Assembly (NCBI GenBank): GCA_949788275.1
Contig: OX460916.1
Coordinates: forward strand, 2,914,001 to 2,978,000
Length of the DNA: 64,000 bases
Reading direction: 5' to 3'
Source: Weeksellaceae bacterium
GTDB taxonomy: Bacteria > Bacteroidota > Bacteroidia > Flavobacteriales > Weeksellaceae
The notes under the pieces are model-generated. The model made no database searches, was not told the DNA's origin, and saw nothing but the letters and a program-made list of their open reading frames with translations. Made by a program: the position numbers and the translations under genes. Numbering within the stretch: the first letter of the stretch is position 1; every line of letters starts with the position of its first letter. Shown here piece after piece: positions 33,457 through 43,422 of this stretch.

Positions 33457-36312
33457 CTAGCCTACAATATTGATAATTTTTCCTGGAACAATAATAATGT
33501 TCTTGGGTGTACGATCACCCAATTGTTTCTGCGTTCTTTCGTCGGCCATCACTAGGGTCTGAATTTCTTCTTTGCTTAAGCTAAGCGGTAATTCTAACGT
33601 GTACTTCATTTTACCGTTAAAAGAAACCGGATATACCTTGGTATCTTCCACCAACCATTTGTCTTCAAACGTTGGGAAATCAGCTAATGCAATACTTGTG
33701 GTATGCCCTAACTTTGCCCAAAGTTCTTCTGCAATATGAGGTGCGTATGGCGATATAACAACGGCCAATGGCTCTAAAATAGAGCGTTTATTTGTTTTTA
33801 GTTTCCCCAATTCATTTACGGCAATCATAAAGGTAGAAACCGATGTGTTAAACGAGAAATTGTTAACATCTTCGTCGACTTTCTTAATCGCTTGGTGCAA
33901 TATTTTCATTTCTTCTTTGGTCGCTTCCTCTTCTGTAACAACAAATGTTTCGTCTTCAGCCGAATGGAATAATCGCCATAGTTTTTTAAGAAAAGAAGAT
34001 ACACCACTTAATCCTTGTGTATTCCATGGTTTCGATTGTTCCAAGGGTCCTAAGAACATCTCGTATAAACGCAGGGCATCTGCACCGTATTCGTCGCAAA
34101 TAACATCGGGACTAAGGACATTGAATTTCGATTTCGACATTTTCTCTACTTCACGGCCTGTGATGTATTTTCCATTGTCGAGGATAAATTCAGCCGAGGC
34201 ATACTCTTCACGCCACTGCTTGAATTTTTCGGTATCCAACTCATCCGATCCATTGATCAACATATTTACATCGATATGAATCGGTGTGGTTTCATGGGCA
34301 TCTTTTAAGCCATAGCTCACAAACGTATTGGTCCCCATAATGCGGTAGACAAAAGCACTAACCCCCAAGATCATTCCTTGGTTGATTAATTTTTTGGCAT
34401 ATTCATCGGTCGTAACTAAGCCTTGATCGAACATAAATTTTTGCCAAAAACGAGAGTACAAAAGGTGACCCGTTGCGTGCTCGCTTCCGCCCAAGTATAA
34501 ATCGACATTTTCCCAATAATTAATCGCCTCCTTGGCAGCAAATTCACCATTGTTACTAGGGTCCATATAACGAACCCAATACCAAGAACTCCCTGCCCAA
34601 CCTGGCATGGTATTTAATTCTAATGGAAAAACGGTTTGGTGATCGATCAAGGTGTTTTCGACCACGCAGTTGTTGACCGTATCCCAAGCCCAAGCATGTG
34701 CTCTACCCAATGGTGGTTCACCGGTTTCGGTTGGAAGGTATTCGTCTACTTCAGGTAAAATCAATGGTAAATGCGCTACATCAATGGTGTAAGGCATTCC
34801 GTCTTTAAAGTAAACAGGAACCGGTTCACCCCAATAACGTTGACGAGAAAAAACAGCGTCACGTAAGCGGAAGTTTGTTTTTCCTTTTCCAATGGCTTTA
34901 TTTTCTAACGTTTCAATCATTTTTTCAACCGCCTCTTGGTAGCCTAAACCATTTAAGAAATCGGAATTTTCCAATTCGAATCCGCCTTTTTCAGTAAAAG
35001 CAGCTTCAGAAATATCCTGATCCTTGAAGATATTGATAATCGGTAAATTAAAATGATGGGCAAAAGCGTAGTCGCGTTCGTCTCCTGAAGGAACGGCCAT
35101 CACGGCACCTGTGCCATAGCCAGCTAATACGTAATCGCTAATCCAAATTGGTAATTGTTTCCCTGTTAATGGATGAACAGCGTATGCTCCTGTAAACTCA
35201 CCGGTACTGTTTTTAGCATCGGCCATGCGTTCTCTTTCCGAACGCATAGAAGTGGTGTGAATATAATGATCGACGGCCTCTTTGTGATCGGCTGTCGTTA
35301 TCTTGGTAACAAGGGGGTGTTCGGGCGCTAAAGTAACGTAAGAAACACCAAAAATAGTGTCTGGACGGGTTGTAAACACCTCAATTAAATCGGTCGAATT
35401 TTCAACCGCAAAGAAAACCGAAGCTCCTTTACTTTTTCCAATCCAGTTGGTCTGTGCATCTTTAATGGGCTGAGGCCAATCGATGTTTTCTAAACCGCTT
35501 AATAAGCGATCGGCATAGGCCGTAATACGCATCATCCATTGAGTCATTTTTTTACGAACAACAGGATAACCACCACGTTCAGAAACGCCGTTGATGACTT
35601 CGTCATTGGCTAAAACGGTTCCTAATTCGGCACACCAATTCACTTCGGCTTCGGCTAAGAAAGTCATACGGTAGTTCAACAAAATTGTTTGTTGCGCTTT
35701 TTCGTTCATCGCTTTCCATTCAGCTGCACTAAATTGGGGGGTGTCCTCATCACAGATTGCTTCAACCGTTGCGTTACCATTTTGTTCAAAAAGGGCAATT
35801 AAACCATCAATGCTTTCGGCTTTATCGGTTGCTGTGTTGTAGTAAGAAGCAAACAACTGGTTGAATAACCATTGGGTCCATTTATAATATTCAGGTTCAG
35901 AAGTGCGGATTTCACGTCCCCAATCATACCCTAAACCAATTCGTTTTAATTGATTTTCGTAACCAGCAATTTCGTTTCCTTGCTTATCTACACCTCCTTC
36001 AATGTTCATTTTGGTGGTTACTGCTGGGTGTTGCCCTGTTTGAATGGCATATTGTTCAGCAGGTAGACCAAAAGAATCATACCCCATTGGGTGAAGAACG
36101 TTAAAGCCTTTTAGGCGTTTGTAACGCGAAAATATATCCGATGCGATATACCCGAGTGGATGTCCGATGTGCAAGCCCGCACCAGAAGGGTAGGGAAACA
36201 TGTCTAAGACATAGAATTTTGGCTTATCAGAACTATTACTTGCTTTAAAAGTTTCATTGTCCGACCAGAATGCTTGCCATTTTGGTTCGATCTCATTCGG
36301 ATTGTACTGCAT
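33457..36312 (-). CDS. leuS: leucyl-tRNA synthetase
   Basis: Class I synthetase charging tRNA-Leu. The 951 residues contain the HIGH motif (LHIGHPLGY, near residue 47), an inserted CP1 editing domain with the threonine-rich TTRPDTIFGVSYV, and the KMSKS loop (VEKMSKSKFNVLSPD). The catalytic core, anticodon-binding helical domain and a C-terminal domain follow. It is longer than the E. coli enzyme because of inserts typical of this phylum. ATG start with an A/T-rich leader. It is transcribed leftward as a single gene. Confidence 0.96.
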   Translation of the reverse strand: MQYNPNEIEPKWQAFWSDNETFKASNSSDKPKFYVLDMFPYPSGAGLHIGHPLGYIASDIFSRYKRLKGFNVLHPMGYDSFGLPAEQYAIQTGQHPAVTTKMNIEGGVDKQGNEIAGYENQLKRIGLGYDWGREIRTSEPEYYKWTQWLFNQLFASYYNTATDKAESIDGLIALFEQNGNATVEAICDEDTPQFSAAEWKAMNEKAQQTILLNYRMTFLAEAEVNWCAELGTVLANDEVINGVSERGGYPVVRKKMTQWMMRITAYADRLLSGLENIDWPQPIKDAQTNWIGKSKGASVFFAVENSTDLIEVFTTRPDTIFGVSYVTLAPEHPLVTKITTADHKEAVDHYIHTTSMRSERERMADAKNSTGEFTGAYAVHPLTGKQLPIWISDYVLAGYGTGAVMAVPSGDERDYAFAHHFNLPIINIFKDQDISEAAFTEKGGFELENSDFLNGLGYQEAVEKMIETLENKAIGKGKTNFRLRDAVFSRQRYWGEPVPVYFKDGMPYTIDVAHLPLILPEVDEYLPTETGEPPLGRAHAWAWDTVNNCVVENTLIDHQTVFPLELNTMPGWAGSSWYWVRYMDPSNNGEFAAKEAINYWENVDLYLGGSEHATGHLLYSRFWQKFMFDQGLVTTDEYAKKLINQGMILGVSAFVYRIMGTNTFVSYGLKDAHETTPIHIDVNMLINGSDELDTEKFKQWREEYASAEFILDNGKYITGREVEKMSKSKFNVLSPDVICDEYGADALRLYEMFLGPLEQSKPWNTQGLSGVSSFLKKLWRLFHSAEDETFVVTEEEATKEEMKILHQAIKKVDEDVNNFSFNTSVSTFMIAVNELGKLKTNKRSILEPLAVVISPYAPHIAEELWAKLGHTTSIALADFPTFEDKWLVEDTKVYPVSFNGKMKYTLELPLSLSKEEIQTLVMADERTQKQLGDRTPKNIIIVPGKIINIVG

Positions 36313-36422
36313 TTATCTATTAATTTTACGCAAATTTACATTTTATTAGTTATCTTTTGTCCAAGATTACAGATATTTGTAGCCGAACCAACACCTATTG
36401 ATTAACTATTACTTTTTGCCCT

Positions 36423-36833
36423 ATGATGAAGTTTAAAAAGGGAATCCTATTCTATTATTTAGGCGTCCTCGTCTTCTTTCTAGTGATTCTCCTAGCTGTA
36501 CGATATATTGTTAACAATACCCGCGTCTTCGTGGGGTATGAAGAAGGCATTAACCCGGTCGAGATTCAATGGAATTGTGACCGAAGAGATTCGATTCTCC
36601 GTGTAGTGGACCCATTGTATCTTCACAATCAATATTATTTAATAAATTATGAAAATGAGGCGTTTATTAAAAGTGATTCAGTCTTGTACAACGATTTATT
36701 CAATGATACCATTCCCAATAAAGGATCGTTAATGAATGTAACACCGCCTTATATCTTGTGGAAAAGTCAGAAAAACGATACCATTAAGTTATTTAAACAC
36801 AACAAGACGCTAAAATTTACCCGAAGAAATTAA
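36423..36833 (+). CDS. small single-pass membrane protein, unknown function
   Basis: A 136-residue protein with one N-terminal transmembrane helix (residues about 9-28, GILFYYLGVLVFFLVILLAV) that could be a signal anchor, and a soluble periplasmic or extracytoplasmic part of about 105 residues with no recognised motif. The stop codon overlaps the stop of the convergent histidine kinase gene (shared TTAA at 36830-36833). Downstream of leuS's start, divergent from it. Confidence 0.7.
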   Translation: MMKFKKGILFYYLGVLVFFLVILLAVRYIVNNTRVFVGYEEGINPVEIQWNCDRRDSILRVVDPLYLHNQYYLINYENEAFIKSDSVLYNDLFNDTIPNKGSLMNVTPPYILWKSQKNDTIKLFKHNKTLKFTRRN

Positions 36834-37861
36834 GTGGCTTTGTTTAGGTAAAAATAAAATGTAGATCCCTTCCCAGGCTTACTTTGTACGTAGATTCGTT
36901 GATTATGCGCTTCAAGAATATGCTTTACAATGGCTAAGCCTAAACCAGACCCGCCTTGGTTGCGGTTACGCGATTTATCGACCCGGTAGAACCGTTCGAA
37001 TATTCGTTCTAAATCATCATTTTTTATACCCACTCCCTGATCCTTAATCATCACCTTGACTCTTTCATCGGTTTCTAGAAATTCGATGCTGATTTCGGTG
37101 TTTTGATCGGAATAGTTAATGGCATTAACCACCAAGTTGATAAATACCTGTTGTATTTTTTCGAGATCACCGATTACTTTAATCGTCTGATTCTGTTGGT
37201 GATTTAAAATGAGTTTAATATTGGTTTTGTCTGCCTTTACTTCCAGTAAATCGAGTACATCTTGGGCGAGTGCCGTTAAATTAAAAGGGTTTTTATCGAC
37301 GTGAATACGGCCTTTTTCGAGTTCCGAAATCATATCCAAATCTTTAACCAGGTAGATAAGGCGTTCAACCGACTTATTAATTCGGTTGAGGTATTTGTCG
37401 CGTATGGTCTCGTCGTCCATTCCACCCTCGATAAGGGTCAGTAAGAACCCTTGGACAGAAAACAAAGGTGTTTTTAACTCGTGGGAGATATTTCCTAAAA
37501 ATTCACGGCGATAATTCTCCCGTTCATTTAAAAAATCAATTTCCTTGGATTGATCTTCGGTCATATCCGTAATCTTCTGCGATAAAGCTTCAAAATCGAT
37601 GTGATCGGCCTGGATGTTGGGGATGTTTTTTGAAATTTCGGTGAAATCGTGTCGTCGTTGTTTCTTTAGAAGTAAAGAATAGAAAATACTTAAGCCCACC
37701 AGGACAATGAGTAATAAAGTAGAGAAAAAGGTAAGCTCCTTTAAGATGAAGTCGATATGACCAAACCAAATAAAGGTAAAAGCAACAAAGCTTAGCCCTA
37801 AGAATAAGGTGCTAAGCAAAGCATACATAAATATATTTTTTAGCTTAAAATGTGAGGCCAT
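36830..37861 (-). CDS. sensor histidine kinase, PhoR-like
   Basis: A 343-residue membrane kinase with two N-terminal transmembrane helices (about 10-32 and 44-66) and only a very short periplasmic loop, so the signal is probably sensed in or near the membrane or by a partner. The HisKA H-box is FLGNISHELKTPL with phospho-accepting His127; the ATPase domain has NLVVNAINYS, DQGVGI, FERFYR and GGSGLGLAI. Eight bases separate it from its response regulator upstream. The layout fits PhoR of the phosphate system, but the signal is inferred only. Confidence 0.88.
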   Translation of the reverse strand: MASHFKLKNIFMYALLSTLFLGLSFVAFTFIWFGHIDFILKELTFFSTLLLIVLVGLSIFYSLLLKKQRRHDFTEISKNIPNIQADHIDFEALSQKITDMTEDQSKEIDFLNERENYRREFLGNISHELKTPLFSVQGFLLTLIEGGMDDETIRDKYLNRINKSVERLIYLVKDLDMISELEKGRIHVDKNPFNLTALAQDVLDLLEVKADKTNIKLILNHQQNQTIKVIGDLEKIQQVFINLVVNAINYSDQNTEISIEFLETDERVKVMIKDQGVGIKNDDLERIFERFYRVDKSRNRNQGGSGLGLAIVKHILEAHNQRIYVQSKPGKGSTFYFYLNKAT

Positions 37862-37869
37862 AGAAAAGA

Positions 37870-38550
37870 TTAATCATTGATTTTATAACCAATTCCTTTT
37901 ATCGTTGTAAAGCGATCATTTCCGAATTTCTCTCGCAATTTGCGCATATGCACATCAATGGTTCGTCCACCAACAACCACTTCATTGCCCCAAACTTTCT
38001 CTAAAATTTCTTCCCGTTTAAAAACGCGTTCAGGATTAGAAGCCAATAGAGCAATCAATTCAAATTCTTTGCGTGGAAGTAAGAAATCTTCGCCTAAAAA
38101 AGTGACTTTATACGTCTCCCGGTTAATAATAAAGTTATTCAGTTTTATATATTCGTCTTTGGGTTTCTCTTCGGGGTTCTTCAACTTAAGTAGCGCATTT
38201 AACTTACTCACCAAAACTTTTGGCTTAATGGGTTTCAGAATATAGTCATTCGCGCCAGACTCGTAACCTGCTAATTGGGAGAAATCTTCGGTACGGGCCG
38301 ATAAGAAGACCACCAAGGTGTCTTTAAAGGAATCTAATTTGCGTAATTCAGCACACATCTCAATGCCATCCATTTGGGGCATCATTACATCCAATAAGAT
38401 GAGATTTGGACGAAAAATCTTGGCTTGCTTTAGTCCTTCAACGCCATTAGAAGCTGTAGCGACTTCAAAACCTTCTTTCTTTAAATTATAACCAATAAAT
38501 TCTAAGATATCTGGTTCATCATCGACCAATAAAATTTTACTATTTTTCAT
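37870..38550 (-). CDS. OmpR/PhoB-family response regulator
   Basis: A 226-residue regulator. Receiver domain 4-118 with acidic pocket DDEPD at 10-14, phospho-accepting Asp54 (LILLDVMMPQMDG) and conserved Lys in DYILKPIKPK; winged-helix DNA-binding domain about 130-226 (RKEFELIALLASNPERVFKR, VDVHMRKLREKFG-like DVHMRKLREKFG). It is the first gene of the two-gene operon with the kinase. Two Pho-box-like repeats lie directly upstream, between it and the divergent TonB receptor gene, so it may regulate both directions. Confidence 0.9.
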   Translation of the reverse strand: MKNSKILLVDDEPDILEFIGYNLKKEGFEVATASNGVEGLKQAKIFRPNLILLDVMMPQMDGIEMCAELRKLDSFKDTLVVFLSARTEDFSQLAGYESGANDYILKPIKPKVLVSKLNALLKLKNPEEKPKDEYIKLNNFIINRETYKVTFLGEDFLLPRKEFELIALLASNPERVFKREEILEKVWGNEVVVGGRTIDVHMRKLREKFGNDRFTTIKGIGYKIND

Positions 38551-38565
38551 AACGCTGTTTGAAGA

Positions 38566-38583
38566 TTAACATTCATTTAATCT
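38566..38583. promoter_or_regulatory. Pho-box-like direct repeat 1
   Basis: TTAACAT-TCAT-TTAATCT: two 7-bp half-sites 4 bp apart (11-bp period), the same geometry as PhoB sites. It lies 16 bases from the response-regulator start. Confidence 0.45.
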
Positions 38584-38632
38584 GAACGTAAAATTAAGTT
38601 AATATTTGCAATGATTTACGGAAAAAGATTTC

Positions 38633-38650
38633 TTAACATTGATTTAAAAT
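38633..38650. promoter_or_regulatory. Pho-box-like direct repeat 2
   Basis: TTAACAT-TGAT-TTAAAAT, matching repeat 1 in 14 of the first 15 bases and with the same 7+4+7 layout. It is about 110 bases before the TonB-receptor start. Confidence 0.45.
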
Positions 38651-38759
38651 TAGCTGATTTTCATAACCTTCCCCTAACAAAACCTTTACATTTTATATCC
38701 TTTGTTTTCGTGTTTGTTTTTCAACTTTGTCCACAACAAACACGAAGAAACACAAACAA

Positions 38760-41504
38760 ATGAAACGCAATTTAATCGCTTTATTTTTACTCACTTCAGC
38801 CGCTTTAAGTGCACAGGTGAGTATCGATGTCAAGGGGACGCTATTCAATCAAACCACCCAAAGTCCATTGGCCAATACCTCGTTTACCATTACCGATCTG
38901 AATATTCATGCAACGACCGATGAAAATGGAAATTACCTTGTTTCACTACCCGATGATGTCTATGAAATCGAAGTAATCGTCGATGGTTTTCAAGCCATGA
39001 AACATTCTCTAGCCGACGAAAGTGCGCTAAATGTTTATTTATCGCCAGTGGATATCAAAGATCAAAACATCGATTTATCTACCGCTGTGATTACCGCAAC
39101 GCGTAATCGTTCAACGGAGGCTAATTTATTAAGTGCTCAACGCCGCTCAGTAAATCTAGTTCAGGCCATAGGCAAGCAAGAATTAGACCGTAAAGGTGTC
39201 GCCGATGTGGCTTCAGCCGTCACCAAAATTTCAGGAATTTCTAAACAAGAAGGAACCAACAGTTTATTTATTCGTGGATTAGGTGATCGCTATAATTCAT
39301 CTACCATGAATGGATTACCCATTCCTTCAAACGATCCAGAGTACAAGAACATCGATATGTCGTTGTTTCCAACAGATATCGTTGAATACATTAGTGTCGA
39401 TAAAGTCTATAGCGGTCGTTTCTTTGGCGATTTTGCCGGTGGAAATGTCGATATCGTTTCCAAAGAACCCACCCATAAACCCTTCTTTAAAGTAGGCTTA
39501 AGCGGTGGTTTAAATAGCAACGCTTTTGGAAAAGGGGATTTTAAGCTTCAACAGGGCCCTAACTTTTGGGGTTTCAATACGAGTAAACGACCTAGTTCGT
39601 TAAATTCGTTTGGTTTCCAAAATAACCTCAACCCAGAAAGTAAACCCACATGGAATGGTGGATTGGAATTGCAAGGGGGTGGTCGACTAAAATTAGGTAG
39701 CGGTCGATTAGGTGTTTTTGCCTCAGCATCCTTTAGCAATAACTCATCGGCTATTGATGAAGGACGTTCAAAAGCCGTCAATGCGCAAGGCGTTGCCCGT
39801 AAAGATTTTGATTCATTTATTTCAAATAGTTATACAACCAATGCAACGGGTTTATTAAACCTGAACTACGAAATTAACTCGAAAAATACACTTAAGTATA
39901 GTGGGCTATACATTAACTCATCCAATCAGAAATTGGAAGAATACCAAGGGAAAAGCATTGATGTGGGGGACGATAACCCCGTGTTTATACGTCGAGGAAC
40001 CTATGTTAAAAATGCCTTATTCATCAATCAATTATTGGGTAAACACCAGATGTCTGATCGCCTTACCCTAAACTGGGCTGCTGGCTATAACAGCATTAAA
40101 AGCGATATGCCCGATCGTATTCAAAATACGTTAAAAGATTTAGGGAATGGGTATATCGTTGCCAATAATTCAACATCCGATAACAACCGTTATTTCCAAA
40201 CATTGGACGAAAGCGAAGTCGTTGGAAAAGTAGAACTGGATTACAAGTTCGGACAGGCCGGTGACGATTATAAAGGTTTGTTGACCGTAGGTTACAATGG
40301 GCGTCAGAAAAAGCGCGAATTAGAGGCTGTTCAGTTCAATTTAAAGGCGAACTATCCCCACAACCAAACCATTATTGATGTGCATAACTTGGATACCTTC
40401 TTTAACCAAACCAATTTCGACCAAGGTTATTTCTCGATGTCAACCTATTCAGGTAACTCGATTGTTCCTCAGTATTATGAAGGTGATCAATCCATCCATG
40501 GTGGTTTTGCCAACGTTCAATACAAATTCAATGATCGTTTTACGGCTGTACTGGGGTTAAGAGCAGAAACCATCGAGCAAAAAGTAAAATGGAACACCTC
40601 TCTGGATTCTTCTGGCAGTGAAAACACCTTCGATGATGTGATGTTCTTACCAAGTGTATTATTAAAATACGAGTTAAACAATAAACAAAACCTTCGTCTA
40701 GCTGCTAGTAAAACTTATACCCTTCCTCAATTTAAAGAGCGTGCATTGTTTATGTATGAGGATGTTACCGAAACCGTATTTGGTTGGCCAACGGTTTATG
40801 CATCGACGGATTATAATCTTGATCTAAAATGGGAGTTATTCCCAACTTCAGGGGAATTAATCTCTTTTACAGCTTTCGGTAAATACATTGTCGATCCAAT
40901 TAATAAGCTAACCATCGCCTCTTCAACCAACGATTTATCGTATGCCAATACAGGCGATTGGGGGTATATTTTGGGTGCTGAAGTAGAAATTCGTAAAAAT
41001 CTATTCAAGTTCAGTGCTTACGAACCTTCTGCTCTGTCAATAGGACTTAATGCATCGTATGCCTACTCAAACCAAGAATTAAATTCAGATAAGATATTCA
41101 AGGAGACCGTATTGCCAAATGGTTCTCGACTAAATGCCAATTTCACCAACAAAGAAGATGCTTTTCAAGGTGCTTCCGATCTAATTTTGAATGCCGACCT
41201 AACGTTTAGCAAAGAATGGTCACGTGGTGGAAGTGTGATGGCAACCGTTGCATATAACTATTTCTCTGATCGCATTTACGCTTTAGGAACCAACGAGAAA
41301 GGGAATCAAATCGATAAAGGATTTGGAACACTTGATTTTATTCTGCGAACCAAAGTGACGAAGAACCTAGGGATAAATTTTTCCGCAAAAAACTTGCTTA
41401 ACCCAGCCATTGACCGTGTACAAGACAATGCCACGGGAAGTGTCAATATTCTTCATTATAAAAAAGGAAGCAATTACGGGTTAAGCCTAACCTACGAATT
41501 ATAA
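38760..41504 (+). CDS. TonB-dependent outer-membrane receptor with carboxypeptidase-like N-terminal domain
   Basis: A 914-residue outer-membrane receptor. Signal peptide 1-20 (LIALFLLTSAALSAQ), a carboxypeptidase-regulatory-like beta domain at about 22-100, the plug (KQELDRKGVADVASAVTKISG, FIRGLGDRYNSSTMNGLPIP) and a 22-strand-type barrel ending in NYGLSLTYEL with an aromatic-rich final strand. I start at ATG 38760, which gives a clean signal peptide, not the longer frame beginning 33 bases earlier. It lies divergent from the PhoB/PhoR-like pair and 48 bases ahead of a beta-helix lipoprotein. The substrate is unknown; a phosphate-related one is inferred from context. Confidence 0.92.
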   Translation: MKRNLIALFLLTSAALSAQVSIDVKGTLFNQTTQSPLANTSFTITDLNIHATTDENGNYLVSLPDDVYEIEVIVDGFQAMKHSLADESALNVYLSPVDIKDQNIDLSTAVITATRNRSTEANLLSAQRRSVNLVQAIGKQELDRKGVADVASAVTKISGISKQEGTNSLFIRGLGDRYNSSTMNGLPIPSNDPEYKNIDMSLFPTDIVEYISVDKVYSGRFFGDFAGGNVDIVSKEPTHKPFFKVGLSGGLNSNAFGKGDFKLQQGPNFWGFNTSKRPSSLNSFGFQNNLNPESKPTWNGGLELQGGGRLKLGSGRLGVFASASFSNNSSAIDEGRSKAVNAQGVARKDFDSFISNSYTTNATGLLNLNYEINSKNTLKYSGLYINSSNQKLEEYQGKSIDVGDDNPVFIRRGTYVKNALFINQLLGKHQMSDRLTLNWAAGYNSIKSDMPDRIQNTLKDLGNGYIVANNSTSDNNRYFQTLDESEVVGKVELDYKFGQAGDDYKGLLTVGYNGRQKKRELEAVQFNLKANYPHNQTIIDVHNLDTFFNQTNFDQGYFSMSTYSGNSIVPQYYEGDQSIHGGFANVQYKFNDRFTAVLGLRAETIEQKVKWNTSLDSSGSENTFDDVMFLPSVLLKYELNNKQNLRLAASKTYTLPQFKERALFMYEDVTETVFGWPTVYASTDYNLDLKWELFPTSGELISFTAFGKYIVDPINKLTIASSTNDLSYANTGDWGYILGAEVEIRKNLFKFSAYEPSALSIGLNASYAYSNQELNSDKIFKETVLPNGSRLNANFTNKEDAFQGASDLILNADLTFSKEWSRGGSVMATVAYNYFSDRIYALGTNEKGNQIDKGFGTLDFILRTKVTKNLGINFSAKNLLNPAIDRVQDNATGSVNILHYKKGSNYGLSLTYEL

Positions 41505-41552
41505 GAAACAAACAAATAACAAGCAAAAGTACAAACACAAAAACAGTTGAAT

Positions 41553-42683
41553 ATGAAAAAGTCTATCGTTAAATTATTTTTCGCATTTTCAATCGCCGCT
41601 TTCACATTTACAGGATGTAGTAGCAGTGATGATGATGGAACAAGCGTTGTAACACCACCAACTAGTTTTGTGGTAACTCCCGATAATTTTAAAGGAGATA
41701 TCAAAGACGGAGTTGTTACATTAGACGCTAAAGTAACTTACAAATTAACCGGTGCATTAATTATCCGCGACGGAGCAACCTTAACAATCCCAGCGGGAAC
41801 AAAAATTATTGCGGCGAATGATATGTCTTACATTGCTGTAGCCCAGGGTGGTAAAATCAATGTAAACGGAACAGCCGCTTCACCAGTTGTTTTCACCAGT
41901 GCAACCGAAAAACCTGGTTCTTGGGGAGGTGTTGTTATCTGTGGTAAAGCACCAATCAATAAAGCCCTAACGGCTCAATCAGAAGTTGCTGAACTTACTT
42001 ATGGTGGAAATGTTGTGGATGATAACTCAGGATCAATAAAATATTTACGAATTGAATATGCAGGTAAAATTATCACTGGTGAAAAAGAATTCAACGGTCT
42101 TAGTTTATTCGGTGTTGGTAAAGGAACGAACATCGAATATGTTCAAGCTTTCCATGGTTCAGATGATGGGTTCGAATTTTTCGGTGGAACAGTAAACACG
42201 AAATACTTGGTGTCTACTGGAAACGAAGATGACCAATTCGACTGGACAGAAGGATGGAATGGAAGCAATGAATACTGGTTTGCCCAACAAGGTTTTGGTG
42301 TTGCTAACCGCGGAATTGAAGCCGATAACTTAGAAGATAACGAAACGGCTAACCCAATTGCTAACCCAACCATTAAAAACATGACCTTGGTCGGAATTAA
42401 ACAAAGTGGTGAACCTCAAGGCATCGAATTAAGACGTGGAACCAAAGCTACTATAGACAATGTGGTTATCAGTAGTTTCGATACGGGTATACGTATCTCA
42501 GGTGGTTTAAGCCAAGGGTTCGCCGGATCTGGAATTAAAATCACCAACGCCCGTTTCGATAATGTAAAAACCAAATTTAACCCAGAAGCCGCCAAAGCAA
42601 TTACAGAAAATACGGCTGCAACGGGTGCTGGTAATGGAATTGCCCTTCCAGATTGGGCAAAAGGATGGACACGTACACTATAA
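41553..42683 (+). CDS. beta-helix surface lipoprotein partner of the TonB receptor
   Basis: A 376-residue lipoprotein (lipobox FTFTGC, then SSSDDDG, an acidic stretch after the Cys that in this phylum can favour surface export). The rest is a right-handed beta-helix-like repeat with typical steps: GALIIRDGATLTIPAGTKI, KINVNGTAASPVVFTSA, PGSWGGVVICG. The ATG at 41553 is chosen over a TTG two codons earlier. It is co-transcribed with the receptor and followed by a terminator. The pair probably binds and imports one substrate; which one is not shown by sequence. Confidence 0.85.
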   Translation: MKKSIVKLFFAFSIAAFTFTGCSSSDDDGTSVVTPPTSFVVTPDNFKGDIKDGVVTLDAKVTYKLTGALIIRDGATLTIPAGTKIIAANDMSYIAVAQGGKINVNGTAASPVVFTSATEKPGSWGGVVICGKAPINKALTAQSEVAELTYGGNVVDDNSGSIKYLRIEYAGKIITGEKEFNGLSLFGVGKGTNIEYVQAFHGSDDGFEFFGGTVNTKYLVSTGNEDDQFDWTEGWNGSNEYWFAQQGFGVANRGIEADNLEDNETANPIANPTIKNMTLVGIKQSGEPQGIELRRGTKATIDNVVISSFDTGIRISGGLSQGFAGSGIKITNARFDNVKTKFNPEAAKAITENTAATGAGNGIALPDWAKGWTRTL

Positions 42684-42771
42684 CATTTTAAACTATTTTG
42701 ATTTCTCCTCATACTTAATCAATATAGCTTAACTCTATACCTTTTAGCATTAAAAGGCACTTCGTGTTTGT

Positions 42772-42808
42772 AAATCGCTTCTTCGGACTTTTCGGAGAGG
42801 CGATTTTC
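42772..42808 (+). terminator. terminator of the receptor-lipoprotein operon
   Basis: Stem of about 16 pairs, some G-T, formed by AAATCGCTTCTTCGG and CGGAGAGGCGATTT, followed by a few Ts. Confidence 0.65.
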
Positions 42809-42999
42809 GTTGTATAAAACATTCTTATTCATCGTAGCGATAAACGATTTGGCAGGAAATAATAGATGAAATTCGATAGGTTTGAGTTGAGTATTTTTTG
42901 ACCTTGCCGATTACTTTTTATTCTAAGGTCTAAAATCTCCTCTCTCACTTCTAGAATTAAATTCTTATTTAGAAAAAATCCAATTAAGGAAACAATTCG
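42809..42999. other. gap without genes
   Basis: AT-rich region between the terminator and the SufT-like promoter. I see no gene or further structure. Confidence 0.5.
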
Positions 43000-43007
43000 T
43001 ACCTTTG
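43000..43007 (+). promoter_or_regulatory. -7 box of the SufT-like gene
   Basis: TACCTTTG is a perfect TAnnTTTG box. It is 33 bases before the ATG at 43040. A -33 element is not clear. Confidence 0.5.
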
Positions 43008-43039
43008 CTGTACAAGTATTTGTAATAGAAAATAGAAAA

Positions 43040-43366
43040 ATGGCTTTAACGGAAGAACAAGTAAACTCAATTGGGGAGAAATTGGTGGATAAATTCAAAT
43101 CGATTTATGATCCAGAAATTCCAGTTGATATTTACGAATTAGGATTAATTTACGACGCCCATGTAAATCAAGATGGGGAAGTAAAAGTATTAATGACCTT
43201 AACCTCACCCAACTGTCCAGTCGCCGAAACGCTTCCAGTAGAGGTAGAGAAGAAAGTAGAAGAAATAGACTTTGTCACCAAGGCATTCGTAGAAATCACA
43301 TTCGACCCAACATGGGATCGTGATATGATGAGCGAAGAAGCAAAATTTGAATTAGGAATGTTATAA
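43040..43366 (+). CDS. SufT/MIP18-type iron-sulphur cluster assembly factor (DUF59)
   Basis: A 108-residue cytoplasmic protein of the DUF59/MIP18 family that helps mature iron-sulphur proteins. The motif DPEIPVDIYELGLIYD is at about 20-35 and the conserved reactive Cys in TLTSPNCPVAETLP at about 57. Length fits single-domain SufT proteins. It is a monocistronic gene here, not next to a suf operon; the 14 iron-sulphur clusters of complex I-type enzymes make such a factor useful, but no link is shown. Confidence 0.9.
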   Translation: MALTEEQVNSIGEKLVDKFKSIYDPEIPVDIYELGLIYDAHVNQDGEVKVLMTLTSPNCPVAETLPVEVEKKVEEIDFVTKAFVEITFDPTWDRDMMSEEAKFELGML

Positions 43367-43422
43367 AAACATTCCTAATTTTTTTTGTATATTGAGGCAT
43401 CTCAAAATCTAAAATTTTCACT

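Noticed and set aside
33845-34279. A 144-residue rightward Ser-rich frame.
   Set aside because: Antisense to leuS coding sequence across its KMSKS region; no independent evidence.
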